Origin: Candidatus Jordarchaeales archaeon
GTDB taxonomy: Archaea > Asgardarchaeota > Jordiarchaeia > Jordiarchaeales > Freyrarchaeaceae
Assembly (NCBI GenBank): GCA_038889235.1
Contig: JAWAHN010000001.1
Span: 186,001-250,000, forward strand
Direction: 5' to 3'
DNA length: 64,000 bases
Under the pieces are notes generated by a model. It saw nothing but the letters and a program-made list of their open reading frames with translations, was not told the DNA's origin and did no database searches. Shown piece after piece: positions 16,488-26,094 of the stretch. The stretch's first letter is position 1. Each line of letters begins with the position of its first letter. Both the position numbers and the translations under genes were made by a program.

Positions 16488-19400
16488 TCATAGCTTCCTA
16501 GCTTTCGCCGTTACATCTTGTAGGACCACGTTAAGCGCCTTTATTAGTTCCATGTTTGTCGTGTATATCCCGACGGGTTGGGGGGCTGCGACCGCCAAAG
16601 CCATCTCTTCGTTGTCCCTGTTTATAATGTAGAGGTTTGTCGGGTAGTGTCTGATTTGTACGTTGGGTGGGAGACCTGCGGGCGGAACACCTTTAACGTC
16701 GGTGACTATTATGGCTCTTTGCCTCGTGAGTTGCTTTACAGTGTCGAGTGGAACGTCGTCTATCGATGGGACCACCATGGTTATGGTGCTCTTGGTGTTT
16801 AGTAGGAGCGCCTTTATGAGTAGGTCCATGTGGGGTTTTCCCGCTATTCTACCGGTGTCCTCGAAGGGTTGAGGCTCTATTTCTTCGGCGAGCCTTGCTA
16901 CCGCGGATATTGTCTCGAGAGAGCGTGAAACGAGGTTCAGCCCTTTGTCGACGAATTCGGCGATCCGTGCTCCGCTTTCCTTAACAAGCGACGAGGACGA
17001 CCTCGCAGAGGAGGACAAGAGCTCATTGACCGAGGACTCAGCAGCTGAAACACTGCCCCGCCACTCTTCTAAGCTCTCTCCGAGTATCTTTGAAATCCTC
17101 TGCTCCGCTTCACTCGCTGTCGCGTCAAGCTCTTTGGAGACTGCTTCAACATGCTGCCTAACGCTTTGAAGGGACTGGAAGAGGCTTGTTTTAAGCGTTG
17201 CATGCCGCTTTTCGAGAGACGCGTGGAGGGAGCGCTGGAAGTCAGCAAGCTTGTCCTTGAGCACTGAGGAGGGCTTCTCCACAATGCTCGAAAGCCCTCT
17301 TACCTTCACTTCTATGACGTCGCGAATTTCCGCCGCGTAGCTGTCAATTGTCGAAAGCAAGTCGTACTTCACCTTTCCAGTGTACGACGCTAGGTCCCTT
17401 GAGACGGTAGCCGCCACCTCTTCGAGCCCCTTTAGAACCTTACCCTTCACCTCTTCCAGTGAGGCTACGCCTTCGCCCAGCAGCCTGCCAGCCTCCTCCC
17501 TGAACTCGGCTACGAATCCCGTCAGCTTTGAAAGGCCTTCCTTCAGCTCATCAGTAAGCCGGCGTTCCAGCTCATCTCTTATCATCGATATCTCCTTCAC
17601 TGAGAAGGAGACTTCTTCCTCAAGTGACGATGCAAACTTGTTAAGCTCCTTGCTTGTTCGCGATGCCACGTCAACTGCTACTTCGCTGAGCTTCGACCTA
17701 ATTTTTTCAGTTTCTTTCTCAGCAGCCTTAGGCAGGTTTGAACCAAGGGATGCAATAGCCTCCTTAAGCTTCGCCACTGATTCTCCAAGTTCGCTGTCAA
17801 CTTTACCTATCAACTGGTTGACGCTTGCCGAGGTTTCTCTGAGGGATGATGTGGCTTCATCAACAGCTTTCTTTAATTCATCTACCTTAGAGCTCATGGA
17901 CTCCTTTACCTTACCCGCCTGCTCCACCCAGGAGTTAGCCAACTCTCTCGTTCTCGCCGACATTGACTGGAACAAGCCCTTAACATTTTCTTCGGCGTTT
18001 GACAGGCTGCGGGCGACGCTCTCCCTAGCACTTGTAAGGGACTTTGCGGCTTTTAACCTTGAGGATTCCAGGTTCTCTTTTATGCTTGAAGCTGTGGACG
18101 AAAGCTTAGACTCTGCCTGCGACGAGGCCTCCTCAAGCATGGAGGACAGCTCTGATAGGAGTCTGTCGGCGGCCGCGCTAGTTTTTGAGCTTAGCGACGC
18201 TGCAAGTTCCGCCACCTTTTTCTCTAGTGATGAAGACAACTCCCCAACTAGTACGTTCACTTGCATTAGCGCCGCTTTCCCCTTTTCTGCGGCTTCATTA
18301 ACCTGTGAGGTAAACGAGTCCACAACGTTCCTAGTCGAAGAGAGAAGACCCCTCAACGTTGAGAGACTTTCGGTGTAGGACTTACCCAGCTGTAACCACG
18401 CCTCCTCGGCTTCAGCTTCCATTGTAGAGGAGTGCGCGGCCACCTCCTTCTCGGCTTCAGCTATCTTGGAACTTATTTTCGTTGATGAACGTGCTGTGGA
18501 TTCCCTTACCGAGCTGGCTTCGGCGGCGGCTTTTTCTAAGAGTGCAAGCATAGCGCTCTTAGCAGAGTTGATTGAGGTTATGGCTTTTTCTGCTTCGTGC
18601 GAGCTTATGGCGTTAAAGCGCTCTTTGAAGTCGTTGAAGAGCGCGTCCACCCGGCTGCGGAGGTCGCCCAGTTGTTTCGAGGTGAGCGTGTTGTACATTG
18701 AGGTGGCATCCCTCAGCTTTGAGGTTAACGCTCTGAATGATTCGTTTAGGGAGCTTGCCGCACCACTGACTAGGGATAGGGCGCCCTCCATGGCGACCCC
18801 GATGTTTCCAGTCATTCTGTTATAGTTGTCAACAATTGTCGACGATAAAGAGTCAACTGTAGCGTTCACCTGCAAGCACGCTTTCTCGAAGCTGGACGAG
18901 GCAGACGAGAGAGTTTCAGCGACTTTCTCAGCGTAGCTCTCAACTTCCCTTCTAATGTTGCTTCCCATGTTCGTAATGGATGCGCGGGCTTTCTCCACAG
19001 TTTTTCCTAACGCTTCCCCAACTTGTGACAATGTCTCAGCTGACAGCGAAGATATTCTCTGCTTTGTGGACTCGTCCTCGCTTTCTATGGATGCAAGCAA
19101 GCTTAACGTTCCCTTCTCAATTCGCTCTCCTAGGTACGTTATCACCTTGTCCACTTCGTCTATAAGCGAGGAGGCTATGGATTCAACTCTTTTCCTCTGG
19201 TCCTCGATAGCGTCTTCAAGTTCAGACCTTAGGCTCAGAACAGCGTCTCTTTGCCCTTTCAACGTGCTTAAGAGGGAGAGGAGTTCATCCTTACCAAGCT
19301 TCTTCTTGCCCTCAGCAACCTCTTCTATCGTTTTTATCACGTCAAGCACCTTGCTGACAACTGCTCTAGCTTTCTCCCCGACCGACGCCAAGCTGCTCCT

Positions 19401-21908
19401 TTGGAAGGCTATGCTGTCACTGAACCTGGCGGACACGTCATCTTTGAGTCTAGCCAGCTCGGAGGATACTGCTTCAGAGAAGGACTTCAAGCTCACATCA
19501 AGCTTTTTCCTTCTCTCGTCGAGCACCTTTGAAAGACCCGACACGAGGCGGTCCAAAAAGTCTTCAACTAGTTTAGCTGTCTCTCTGCCTTCTTTCTCAA
19601 ACGCGGATGAGAGCTCTTCTTCCGCCTTCTTGCAACTTTCAGCAAGTAGGGATGTGGATTCCTTCACATGGCGTGACGTGGAGCTCAGGGAGGAGGAAAC
19701 CTCTTTGGCCACAGCGTCTATTTTGCCTTTCGCATCCCCCGCGAACCTGCCAGCCAGTTCCCCGAACTCTTTTGCAGTCGATTCCACTTCTTTCAGCGTG
19801 TCTTCCTTCGCTTTTCTGACTTTTTCCAGTGTGCCCTTTACAGCGTCCTCGGCTTCTGTTTCAGCCTCATTGGCTGCACTCAACACCACCTTCAAGTATT
19901 CTTCAAGTGCGCTCAACAAGTTCTTTTCGAGCTTTTCAAGGTCAGACTTAACCGACGATGATACGGATTCGGAATAGCTCTTCAGTGATTCGGTTATGGA
20001 AGCGATTAATGCCATCGATGATGACGCAATGTTTTCCGCAGCTGCGGATGCTTCTTTTGATACAGCTTCAATGAGCGCTGCGCAGTTTTCCCCAGCATCG
20101 TTGATAGCCTTCGACGCCAACGCCGCCACACTTTCGAGAACGTTTTTTAACCTACTTTGGAAGGAAGACGACAACCTTTTTACTTCAGACAGGAACTTCT
20201 CCCTAATGGATGAGGCAAGCTTCTCATACTCGCCTAAAGTCGATTCAATAGATGAGACTTCTTCTAGAAGGGAGCTGGAAGAGGCTGAAAAGGAGTTCTG
20301 GAGCCCGGATAGTGAGGTTGAGGCTTTGTCTGCCAGCTCTGCGGCTTTTCCCCTGAGTGACGCAATCTCTTCCGATGCCGAACTGGTAAAAGAGCCACCC
20401 CCCTCTCTGATGGAGGCTACCAGTGACTCTAATTGTTTTTCCGCGCTGCTTCGGAAGCCGCTCAGTGCGCCCCTAACTGTTAGGGAGACAGACGAGAGAG
20501 CGTCTTTGACCAGTTCTTCGGCTAATTTGAGGGCTGACTCTACGTCCGCTTCTGCTCCTGCAACCATGCTTGATATGGTAGAGTTGCACTCACGAAGCAC
20601 CGAACCCGTGGACTTGGCAGCTTCTTCAAGCGACCCCTGCAACGAATTCGCAGCTTCCTGAACTATGCTTACTGCGTTGTCTATTGATGAAGTAGCTTTT
20701 TCAGCCTCGCTCTTCAACGCGCCGCGCAACTCTGTAAGCCTTCCCGAGGCGCTCTCAGCAACATCTGTCAGAGCGCGTGAAAGCTCGGAGCTCACAGACC
20801 TTAACGACGACGCCATGGACTCGACTTGCTCTTGTACTAGGACCTTGAGCCCTTCAGTCTCTCTTATCAGGGACGCGTATGCCTCATTCACTGTTTCAAC
20901 CATCTCATCTGCCGTTGAGAGTATGCTCTCCCTAGCGTCCTCTGATGCCCCTTGACATAACTCTGAAAGACGCGTCGAGAGACGGCCTTTTATTTCTGAG
21001 AGCCGGTTTATGGGTGCCGCCAGCGACTTAGCTAGCTTAGCTGACGTTTCCTCAAGTTCGGACTCAATTTTTCTCAGGGCTTCATCTGATATGCTTGATA
21101 GGCTTCCCTTAAGCGTCTCAGCAAACCTTTCTATTCTAGCTATGGATGCTTCAAGTTCGGGTGAAACTCTTACAAGAAGGTCTCTCGATCTTTCCTCCAT
21201 GCTTCGCAGTGCAGAGTTGACGGATTCTTCTACTCGTTCCCTAAACTTTGAGACCGATGAGCGCGTTTCTTCCATAAAATCTGACAAAAGCTTTTCAATT
21301 GAGTCCTTCAACGCAAGGAGGGATGATGTAAAATCTTCTACGGCTGCTGTGACACTCTCCACTACTTTGCTGGCTGCCAAGAGAGAGTGCTCCTCGTGCG
21401 TTTTCACCGCTTTATCTATGGCTTCATTTATGCTTCGTGCTTCACCTAGAATCTTCACCCTTGGCTCCTCTACGAAAGCCCTGATTTTGCCCACGGTTTT
21501 CTCTTGCACCGAGCTGAGCTTCTTCTCAAGTAGTTCAAGGCTTGCCTCGACGGTCGAGCGGAAGCGGGCGGAGTGCTCCTCCGCCTTCTTGAGTATTTCC
21601 TCGGCGGTCTTAGTGCTCTCGCGTAGAAGACCCTCTTTTAACTCTAAGAGGGATTTCTTCAGCTCATCCACAGTTTTACCGGTGAGGGTTATTCGCGGCG
21701 TTAGGGCAATGTACTGGTCGACTTTTCCGGCTATCTTTTTCACGAGGCCGGCTAACTGGAGGGCGGCGAGCTCCCTTTCAACTTCCTCCAGTGGAAGTCC
21801 TGTGTAGACGGATAGCTCGGCTGCCGTCTTAGCCCCGAACCCTACACATGCCGCGTAAATCTTCATTCTCGCTCCTTCGAGCCCGACCTCTTTTAAAACC
21901 TCCTCCAA
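16488..21908 (-). CDS. Giant 1806-residue coiled-coil protein with TrmB-like N and C ends
   Basis: Residues 1-70 form a TrmB-type winged helix (MKIYAACVGFGAKTAAELSV, GLPLEEVERELAALQLAGLV). Residues from about 75 to 1690 are almost proline-free, rich in Ala, Ser, Glu, Lys and Leu, with continuous heptad-like helix. The last 115 residues return to a compact fold (KPHMDLLIKALLLNTKSTIT, IDDVPLDTVKQLTRQRAIIV) that resembles the C-terminal domain of TrmB-like regulators. In ordinary TrmB proteins these two ends are joined by a short helix; here the insert is more than 1600 residues, which as one helix would exceed 200 nm. It is the third gene of its operon, 7 bases after the 767-residue gene. Role unknown: a DNA-tethered scaffold beside condensin is plausible. 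Confidence 0.75.
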   Translation of the reverse strand: MEEVLKEVGLEGARMKIYAACVGFGAKTAAELSVYTGLPLEEVERELAALQLAGLVKKIAGKVDQYIALTPRITLTGKTVDELKKSLLELKEGLLRESTKTAEEILKKAEEHSARFRSTVEASLELLEKKLSSVQEKTVGKIRAFVEEPRVKILGEARSINEAIDKAVKTHEEHSLLAASKVVESVTAAVEDFTSSLLALKDSIEKLLSDFMEETRSSVSKFRERVEESVNSALRSMEERSRDLLVRVSPELEASIARIERFAETLKGSLSSISDEALRKIESELEETSAKLAKSLAAPINRLSEIKGRLSTRLSELCQGASEDARESILSTADEMVETVNEAYASLIRETEGLKVLVQEQVESMASSLRSVSSELSRALTDVAESASGRLTELRGALKSEAEKATSSIDNAVSIVQEAANSLQGSLEEAAKSTGSVLRECNSTISSMVAGAEADVESALKLAEELVKDALSSVSLTVRGALSGFRSSAEKQLESLVASIREGGGSFTSSASEEIASLRGKAAELADKASTSLSGLQNSFSASSSSLLEEVSSIESTLGEYEKLASSIREKFLSEVKRLSSSFQSRLKNVLESVAALASKAINDAGENCAALIEAVSKEASAAAENIASSSMALIASITESLKSYSESVSSSVKSDLEKLEKNLLSALEEYLKVVLSAANEAETEAEDAVKGTLEKVRKAKEDTLKEVESTAKEFGELAGRFAGDAKGKIDAVAKEVSSSLSSTSRHVKESTSLLAESCKKAEEELSSAFEKEGRETAKLVEDFLDRLVSGLSKVLDERRKKLDVSLKSFSEAVSSELARLKDDVSARFSDSIAFQRSSLASVGEKARAVVSKVLDVIKTIEEVAEGKKKLGKDELLSLLSTLKGQRDAVLSLRSELEDAIEDQRKRVESIASSLIDEVDKVITYLGERIEKGTLSLLASIESEDESTKQRISSLSAETLSQVGEALGKTVEKARASITNMGSNIRREVESYAEKVAETLSSASSSFEKACLQVNATVDSLSSTIVDNYNRMTGNIGVAMEGALSLVSGAASSLNESFRALTSKLRDATSMYNTLTSKQLGDLRSRVDALFNDFKERFNAISSHEAEKAITSINSAKSAMLALLEKAAAEASSVRESTARSSTKISSKIAEAEKEVAAHSSTMEAEAEEAWLQLGKSYTESLSTLRGLLSSTRNVVDSFTSQVNEAAEKGKAALMQVNVLVGELSSSLEKKVAELAASLSSKTSAAADRLLSELSSMLEEASSQAESKLSSTASSIKENLESSRLKAAKSLTSARESVARSLSNAEENVKGLFQSMSARTRELANSWVEQAGKVKESMSSKVDELKKAVDEATSSLRETSASVNQLIGKVDSELGESVAKLKEAIASLGSNLPKAAEKETEKIRSKLSEVAVDVASRTSKELNKFASSLEEEVSFSVKEISMIRDELERRLTDELKEGLSKLTGFVAEFREEAGRLLGEGVASLEEVKGKVLKGLEEVAATVSRDLASYTGKVKYDLLSTIDSYAAEIRDVIEVKVRGLSSIVEKPSSVLKDKLADFQRSLHASLEKRHATLKTSLFQSLQSVRQHVEAVSKELDATASEAEQRISKILGESLEEWRGSVSAAESSVNELLSSSARSSSSLVKESGARIAEFVDKGLNLVSRSLETISAVARLAEEIEPQPFEDTGRIAGKPHMDLLIKALLLNTKSTITMVVPSIDDVPLDTVKQLTRQRAIIVTDVKGVPPAGLPPNVQIRHYPTNLYIINRDNEEMALAVAAPQPVGIYTTNMELIKALNVVLQDVTAKARKL

Positions 21909-21915
21909 ACATTCT

Positions 21916-24219
21916 TCACCCCTTTGAGAGCTCCTTGCTTACGGCTTCAAGCGCCTTGTAAGCATCCTCTACAACCTTTAGAAGGGAGGAGATCTTCTTC
22001 GAAATGTTGCCTCCAGCTTTCTTCACCTCAGATTCGTTCTTTTCGAGGAACTCCTGGAACTCCTTTAGGGACGACTCCACCTTGGAAAGGGCTTCTCCTA
22101 TCTGGGAGGCTATGTTTGACAGAGTGCTTGAAAGTTCCTCTCTCCCGGACTCTGCAACTTTCTCAATCTGTTTCGATGCACCTTCATTTATGCTTCCAGC
22201 TTGTGCGTCTATTTTGCCGTGGTGCTCTTCGAGGACACGCTTCACCGACGAGGTGAACGATGAATACGCGGAATCCACAGAAGTTATGGCGCTGCTGAAT
22301 GAGGCCTCAACAGAGGCCGCGTTCGACTCAACCTCCTCTCTAAGTCTCGAAATGCCGTCTGATACCTCACCTTTCAGTTTTCCGGAGAGGTTTAGCAGAG
22401 CCTCTTCCACGTCTGATTGCGCTGACTCTACGGTTGAGGCTACCGAGGAGTCTAGTTCCAAGAGAGCGCGGCTGGAGACGCCTTTCAGTCGTTCACCCAA
22501 TTTCGCTATAGCTTCCACTAGAGCTGCACCCTGACCATCAACTTCTCCAATCAGAGTTTTTAGCTGGAACTCCGAAGCTCTCTTGGCTTCCTCGAAGTCA
22601 GCTTGTACAGCCTTTTGCCTCTCCTCTATTCTATACGCTGTTTCCTGTGAGATGTCGTCGACGCGTTTCTTAACGCTCTCAACCAAGCTTTTGAGGCTTG
22701 CCTCAGCACTTTCCTTAAATTTGTCTGTTCTCTTCGACGCTTCTTCCGCCATCTTGAATGCCAAAGAGGAAGTTTCTGTACTGAATGAGCTGCTCAGCTC
22801 TCTACCTGATTTGAGGAGGGCTTCAGCCAATTCGTGCATGCTGTTCTTGAAAGACTCCAGTTCGCTCCTCATCTTTTCTCTGCTCTCTCTCAAGCGCTCT
22901 TCGAACCCCTTGCTCACCTCTAGAACCCTCTCGTAAAATAGGTTGATCGACTCGTCCACTACGTTTGTGAACCCTTCCTCGTATTGTTGGAAGAGCGCTT
23001 GGATGAAGTTGAGTTCACTTGAAAGCGTCTCGTCGATGCTCTTGTTTATGGCTTCCACGGTCAACGTGAACTGGTTCACTAGGCTTGAAAGCTGCCCGCT
23101 CACCTTGTCCTGCAACGATTTCACCACGCCCTCCAGGTGTTCTAGGTAGTCTACTAGCCCGGACCCTAGATCAGACGTGAACGATGAGACCTTGCTGAAG
23201 AAAGCCTCCTTCTCCGCTTCTACAACCTGGTTCAGCTTTTCCTTCGCCTCGGCGCTCGCCGCCTCTATGGAGCTCACGGTTTCCGCAGCCACCGCATCTA
23301 TCTTTTCCTTGAACTCAGCTGTTAAGCGTTCAAGCCGGTTTACTAGGGTGGATGAAACTGTTGAAGCCTTGTCTCTGATTTCAGATGACATCGTTGAGAC
23401 CTGGGACTTGTATGCTTCAACCTCGCCACTAAGAGCCTCAGCTATCCTGCCAGCGCTTTCTTCAACCTCGCTTTTAAGTGACACTGCTGTGCTGTTCACC
23501 AGTTCCTTCGTGTCGTTCAGCGTGGAGACGAGATCTGCTGATGAGGACTCAAGCAGGCTTATATTGGACTTGAACGATGAGTCGATTCTTTCTTTCAACG
23601 AACCAACGTGCCGCTCAATGGAGGACTGTGATGAGGAGACAACCTCATCTATTTCGGACTGCAAGAGTAACGATGTCTCCCTTAACTTGGAGGACGACTC
23701 TTTCTTGAGGCTTTCCATAGTGGAGGTCAGGGTTGAAGAAGCGCTCTTGATGGTTTCCTCCACTATTTCCACGTGGTTTTCAAGCCACCTTCCAGCTGAT
23801 GACGAGACTTCGCGCAAAACATCGGCGACGCGCTCCCCGCTCTCCATAAGGGATGACTTTAAGGTCCCCTCTTCGCCGCCTACGGCTGAAAGAATGCTGT
23901 TCACGACGTCTTCTACGCTTTTCTTGAGCTCCTCAGCTTCCTCCGACACCAAAGCTCCAACTTTTTCAGCCATAGAGTCTATCCAGGACGATATATTGTT
24001 TTGAAGTTCCTGGACGACTGAGGAGAAGCTGCCTTTGAGCTCTTTCCCTAATGTTGCAGTGTCCTTCGAGGCTTTCTTAAGCTGGTTGACCATTGAAGAG
24101 AAGGCTTCAACAACGCTGGAAAACGATGCTTCAACCTCTTTTTGAAGAGAGGCAAGACTGCTCCTAGCCTCACCTATCTCGCCTAGGCGGGCGTCAATCT
24201 TCTGCCTTAATTTTTCCAC
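21916..24219 (-). CDS. 767-residue coiled-coil protein
   Basis: Essentially the whole length is predicted helix with the same Ala/Ser/Glu/Lys/Leu composition as the downstream giant protein, including recurring SS/AS pairs (for example EVSSSAGRWLENHVEIVEET and KLRETSLLLQSEIDEVVSSS). There is no signal peptide, membrane segment, globular domain or catalytic motif. Prolines are absent over most of the sequence. It lies between the STAND-like ATPase (5 bases upstream) and the giant coiled-coil gene (7 bases downstream), so all three are made together. It could pair in a hetero-coiled coil with the giant protein. Apparent similarity to methyl-accepting proteins or SMC arms would be compositional; neither family's signature is present. 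Confidence 0.72.
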   Translation of the reverse strand: MEKLRQKIDARLGEIGEARSSLASLQKEVEASFSSVVEAFSSMVNQLKKASKDTATLGKELKGSFSSVVQELQNNISSWIDSMAEKVGALVSEEAEELKKSVEDVVNSILSAVGGEEGTLKSSLMESGERVADVLREVSSSAGRWLENHVEIVEETIKSASSTLTSTMESLKKESSSKLRETSLLLQSEIDEVVSSSQSSIERHVGSLKERIDSSFKSNISLLESSSADLVSTLNDTKELVNSTAVSLKSEVEESAGRIAEALSGEVEAYKSQVSTMSSEIRDKASTVSSTLVNRLERLTAEFKEKIDAVAAETVSSIEAASAEAKEKLNQVVEAEKEAFFSKVSSFTSDLGSGLVDYLEHLEGVVKSLQDKVSGQLSSLVNQFTLTVEAINKSIDETLSSELNFIQALFQQYEEGFTNVVDESINLFYERVLEVSKGFEERLRESREKMRSELESFKNSMHELAEALLKSGRELSSSFSTETSSLAFKMAEEASKRTDKFKESAEASLKSLVESVKKRVDDISQETAYRIEERQKAVQADFEEAKRASEFQLKTLIGEVDGQGAALVEAIAKLGERLKGVSSRALLELDSSVASTVESAQSDVEEALLNLSGKLKGEVSDGISRLREEVESNAASVEASFSSAITSVDSAYSSFTSSVKRVLEEHHGKIDAQAGSINEGASKQIEKVAESGREELSSTLSNIASQIGEALSKVESSLKEFQEFLEKNESEVKKAGGNISKKISSLLKVVEDAYKALEAVSKELSKG

Positions 24220-24224
24220 TTCAA

Positions 24225-25943
24225 TCAGCCTCCAATCTTTTCTTTAATAAGTCTGAAGTCCCTCTCTAGCGCTTTATTCCCTCTAAAAGATTTCAGGGCT
24301 TTCTCGCACAGAGAGAGGGCATGGGCGGAGTCTCCAGCTTTGATGAGGTACTCGGCCGCCCTCCTGTAAAATACCCTTGAAAGCATCAAGGAACCCGCCT
24401 TGAAGTACTCGTCTCCGGCATCCTCAAACATCCTAGCTGCAGACCTAGCAGACGACTTTGCCCGCCACTCGACGCCAGACTTTTCGTAGAGCTCTGAGGC
24501 TTGAGCCAACATCACCCTTGCGTAGTGCAACTTTCCAGCGTCAAAGAAGAGCCTCGAAGCCGCGTCTAGAACCATTCCCGCTCTTTCGTAGTCACCCAGC
24601 CTTCTGTGGAGGTCTGCCGCAATGTTAAAGAGGACGCATGCGTCGTAGAATAGTCTTTTTTCAAGTGCCTCCTTAGCGGCGTCTTCAACACTGCTAGCGA
24701 GCTCGACGACTAGGGATTGAAGTTTTCTCGCCGCGAGTATTGTGGCGGAATCTTTAAACCAGTTGACGATCGTCTCGTTTACGGGCATCCCACTCTCGAC
24801 TGTTTTAAGGATCAATTTTAGAAGAATGCTCGCCTTGCCATAAATCTGGTCGACATTGACAGATAGCCGCAGGTCGTGGAAGAGGGCGTCGGAGACCAGA
24901 AGTATAAACGAGTCCTCGACCTCCACCAACCCCTTTTCCTTCAGTGACGCTATGGTGCTCTCGAAAATGTCGCCAAGCGACTGTTTGATGGCGTCGAGGG
25001 GGGCGAAATTGTATTCTCCCGAGATTATACGGTCTATTACGAAGGTCTCATCCCCCGAAATTTGAAAGATGCCGCCCAGCGGGTTTTCCTTTAAAAGCTC
25101 GCTTGCCTTTCTGAGTGACTCATATGTGACCCCGCGTTCACCCGAAACTGCGAGTGAGGAGTAGAGGAGTAAGCAGAGCTTGTATGGAATCCCGCCAGAG
25201 TCCTTTATCATTTCATCTACAACTTTCTCTTCTACCTTGAAACCGAGCTTCCCTGATAATTTTTGGATCAGAACACGCATGTCAGATATCGGCATGGGTC
25301 CAAGCTCGACCACGTGGAAAAGGTTACTAGCACCCCCCACTATTTCCCCCACGAAATCTCTCTCGGCGGCTACAACAAAAAACGCGGGAAAACCGCTTTC
25401 CGCGAAAACTGAAAGAACTCTCCGGAATAAAGGGTAAGCCGAGTTGTATCCAAGCCAGGCGAAGCGCTCAAAAGAGTCACAGAAAAAGAAGACAGGCCTC
25501 GTGATGGCTTCTTTCACCTTGTCCATGTCCTCCATGAAGCGCCCAATGAACAACTCCTCAAATGCGGAGTCAACTTCCTTGGGTAGGGGGGGAGGAGCGG
25601 CAAATGGCTTCTCCCCTATGAGCTTCTTGCGAGCTCCAGGAGCTAGGGAATCTAAGCGCTTCTTAACTTCTTCAAAGAAGGTTCGTGCCCTAGAGAAGGA
25701 GACTGTAAGAGGTATCGTTGTGACGCCTTCAACACTTGCAATATCCCTAAACTTGTTGAGGAGAGATGACTTGCCTATCCCGGGGATGCCCGAAACTAAA
25801 ACGGCTCTCCTAGTCTCAGAGCCAGACTTAACATCCAGTATGAATCGCTGGAAGAAGCGCACTTCATCTGACCTTCCAGTAAAAGTATCGCTCGCTGCAG
25901 GTGACAGTAAGGGCCTAAGCAACAATCCACCCCCAACCCACAT
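24225..25943 (-). CDS. STAND-like P-loop ATPase with C-terminal TPR-like repeats
   Basis: 572 residues. The ATPase core opens with DTFTGRSDEVRFFQRF (box typical of AAA_16/Orc-like STAND NTPases), Walker A VSGIPGIGKSSLLN (about 50-63) and Walker B PVFFFCDSFERFAW. A winged-helix-like region follows (about 300-350). The last 150 residues repeat TPR-like helices: YDACVLFNIAADLHRRLGDY, GMVLDAASRLFFDAGKLHYA and FYRRAAEYLIKAGDSAHALS. STAND proteins couple ligand sensing to assembly. It heads the coiled-coil operon. ATG 25943 has no ribosome site; a TTG at 25922 sits just after GGGGGTGG and may be the real start. Confidence 0.78.
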   Translation of the reverse strand: MWVGGGLLLRPLLSPAASDTFTGRSDEVRFFQRFILDVKSGSETRRAVLVSGIPGIGKSSLLNKFRDIASVEGVTTIPLTVSFSRARTFFEEVKKRLDSLAPGARKKLIGEKPFAAPPPLPKEVDSAFEELFIGRFMEDMDKVKEAITRPVFFFCDSFERFAWLGYNSAYPLFRRVLSVFAESGFPAFFVVAAERDFVGEIVGGASNLFHVVELGPMPISDMRVLIQKLSGKLGFKVEEKVVDEMIKDSGGIPYKLCLLLYSSLAVSGERGVTYESLRKASELLKENPLGGIFQISGDETFVIDRIISGEYNFAPLDAIKQSLGDIFESTIASLKEKGLVEVEDSFILLVSDALFHDLRLSVNVDQIYGKASILLKLILKTVESGMPVNETIVNWFKDSATILAARKLQSLVVELASSVEDAAKEALEKRLFYDACVLFNIAADLHRRLGDYERAGMVLDAASRLFFDAGKLHYARVMLAQASELYEKSGVEWRAKSSARSAARMFEDAGDEYFKAGSLMLSRVFYRRAAEYLIKAGDSAHALSLCEKALKSFRGNKALERDFRLIKEKIGG

Positions 25944-26094
25944 ACACTACTAATTAGTGGACGAAACAAAAATAACTTTTTCAGAGCCTGAGGAAGACGC
26001 TATTAAATGAAGAAATAGTTTTCTTTGACGTGGGACTCATTTGCTGTTAAGAAAAAAAACTGGAAATGGGAGAATGTTTAGAAAATGACCGCCC

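Noticed and set aside
16945-21807. Many open frames of 60-340 codons on the + strand across the giant coiled-coil genes
   Set aside because: They are antisense shadows. The Ala/Ser/Glu-rich codon use of the real genes leaves the opposite strand almost free of stops, and the products are serine/leucine-rich with no family resemblance.
16488-24219. Reading the coiled-coil proteins as chemoreceptors or SMC arms
   Set aside because: No HAMP domain, methyl-accepting hairpin tip, membrane helix or ATPase head is present; similarity would be compositional.
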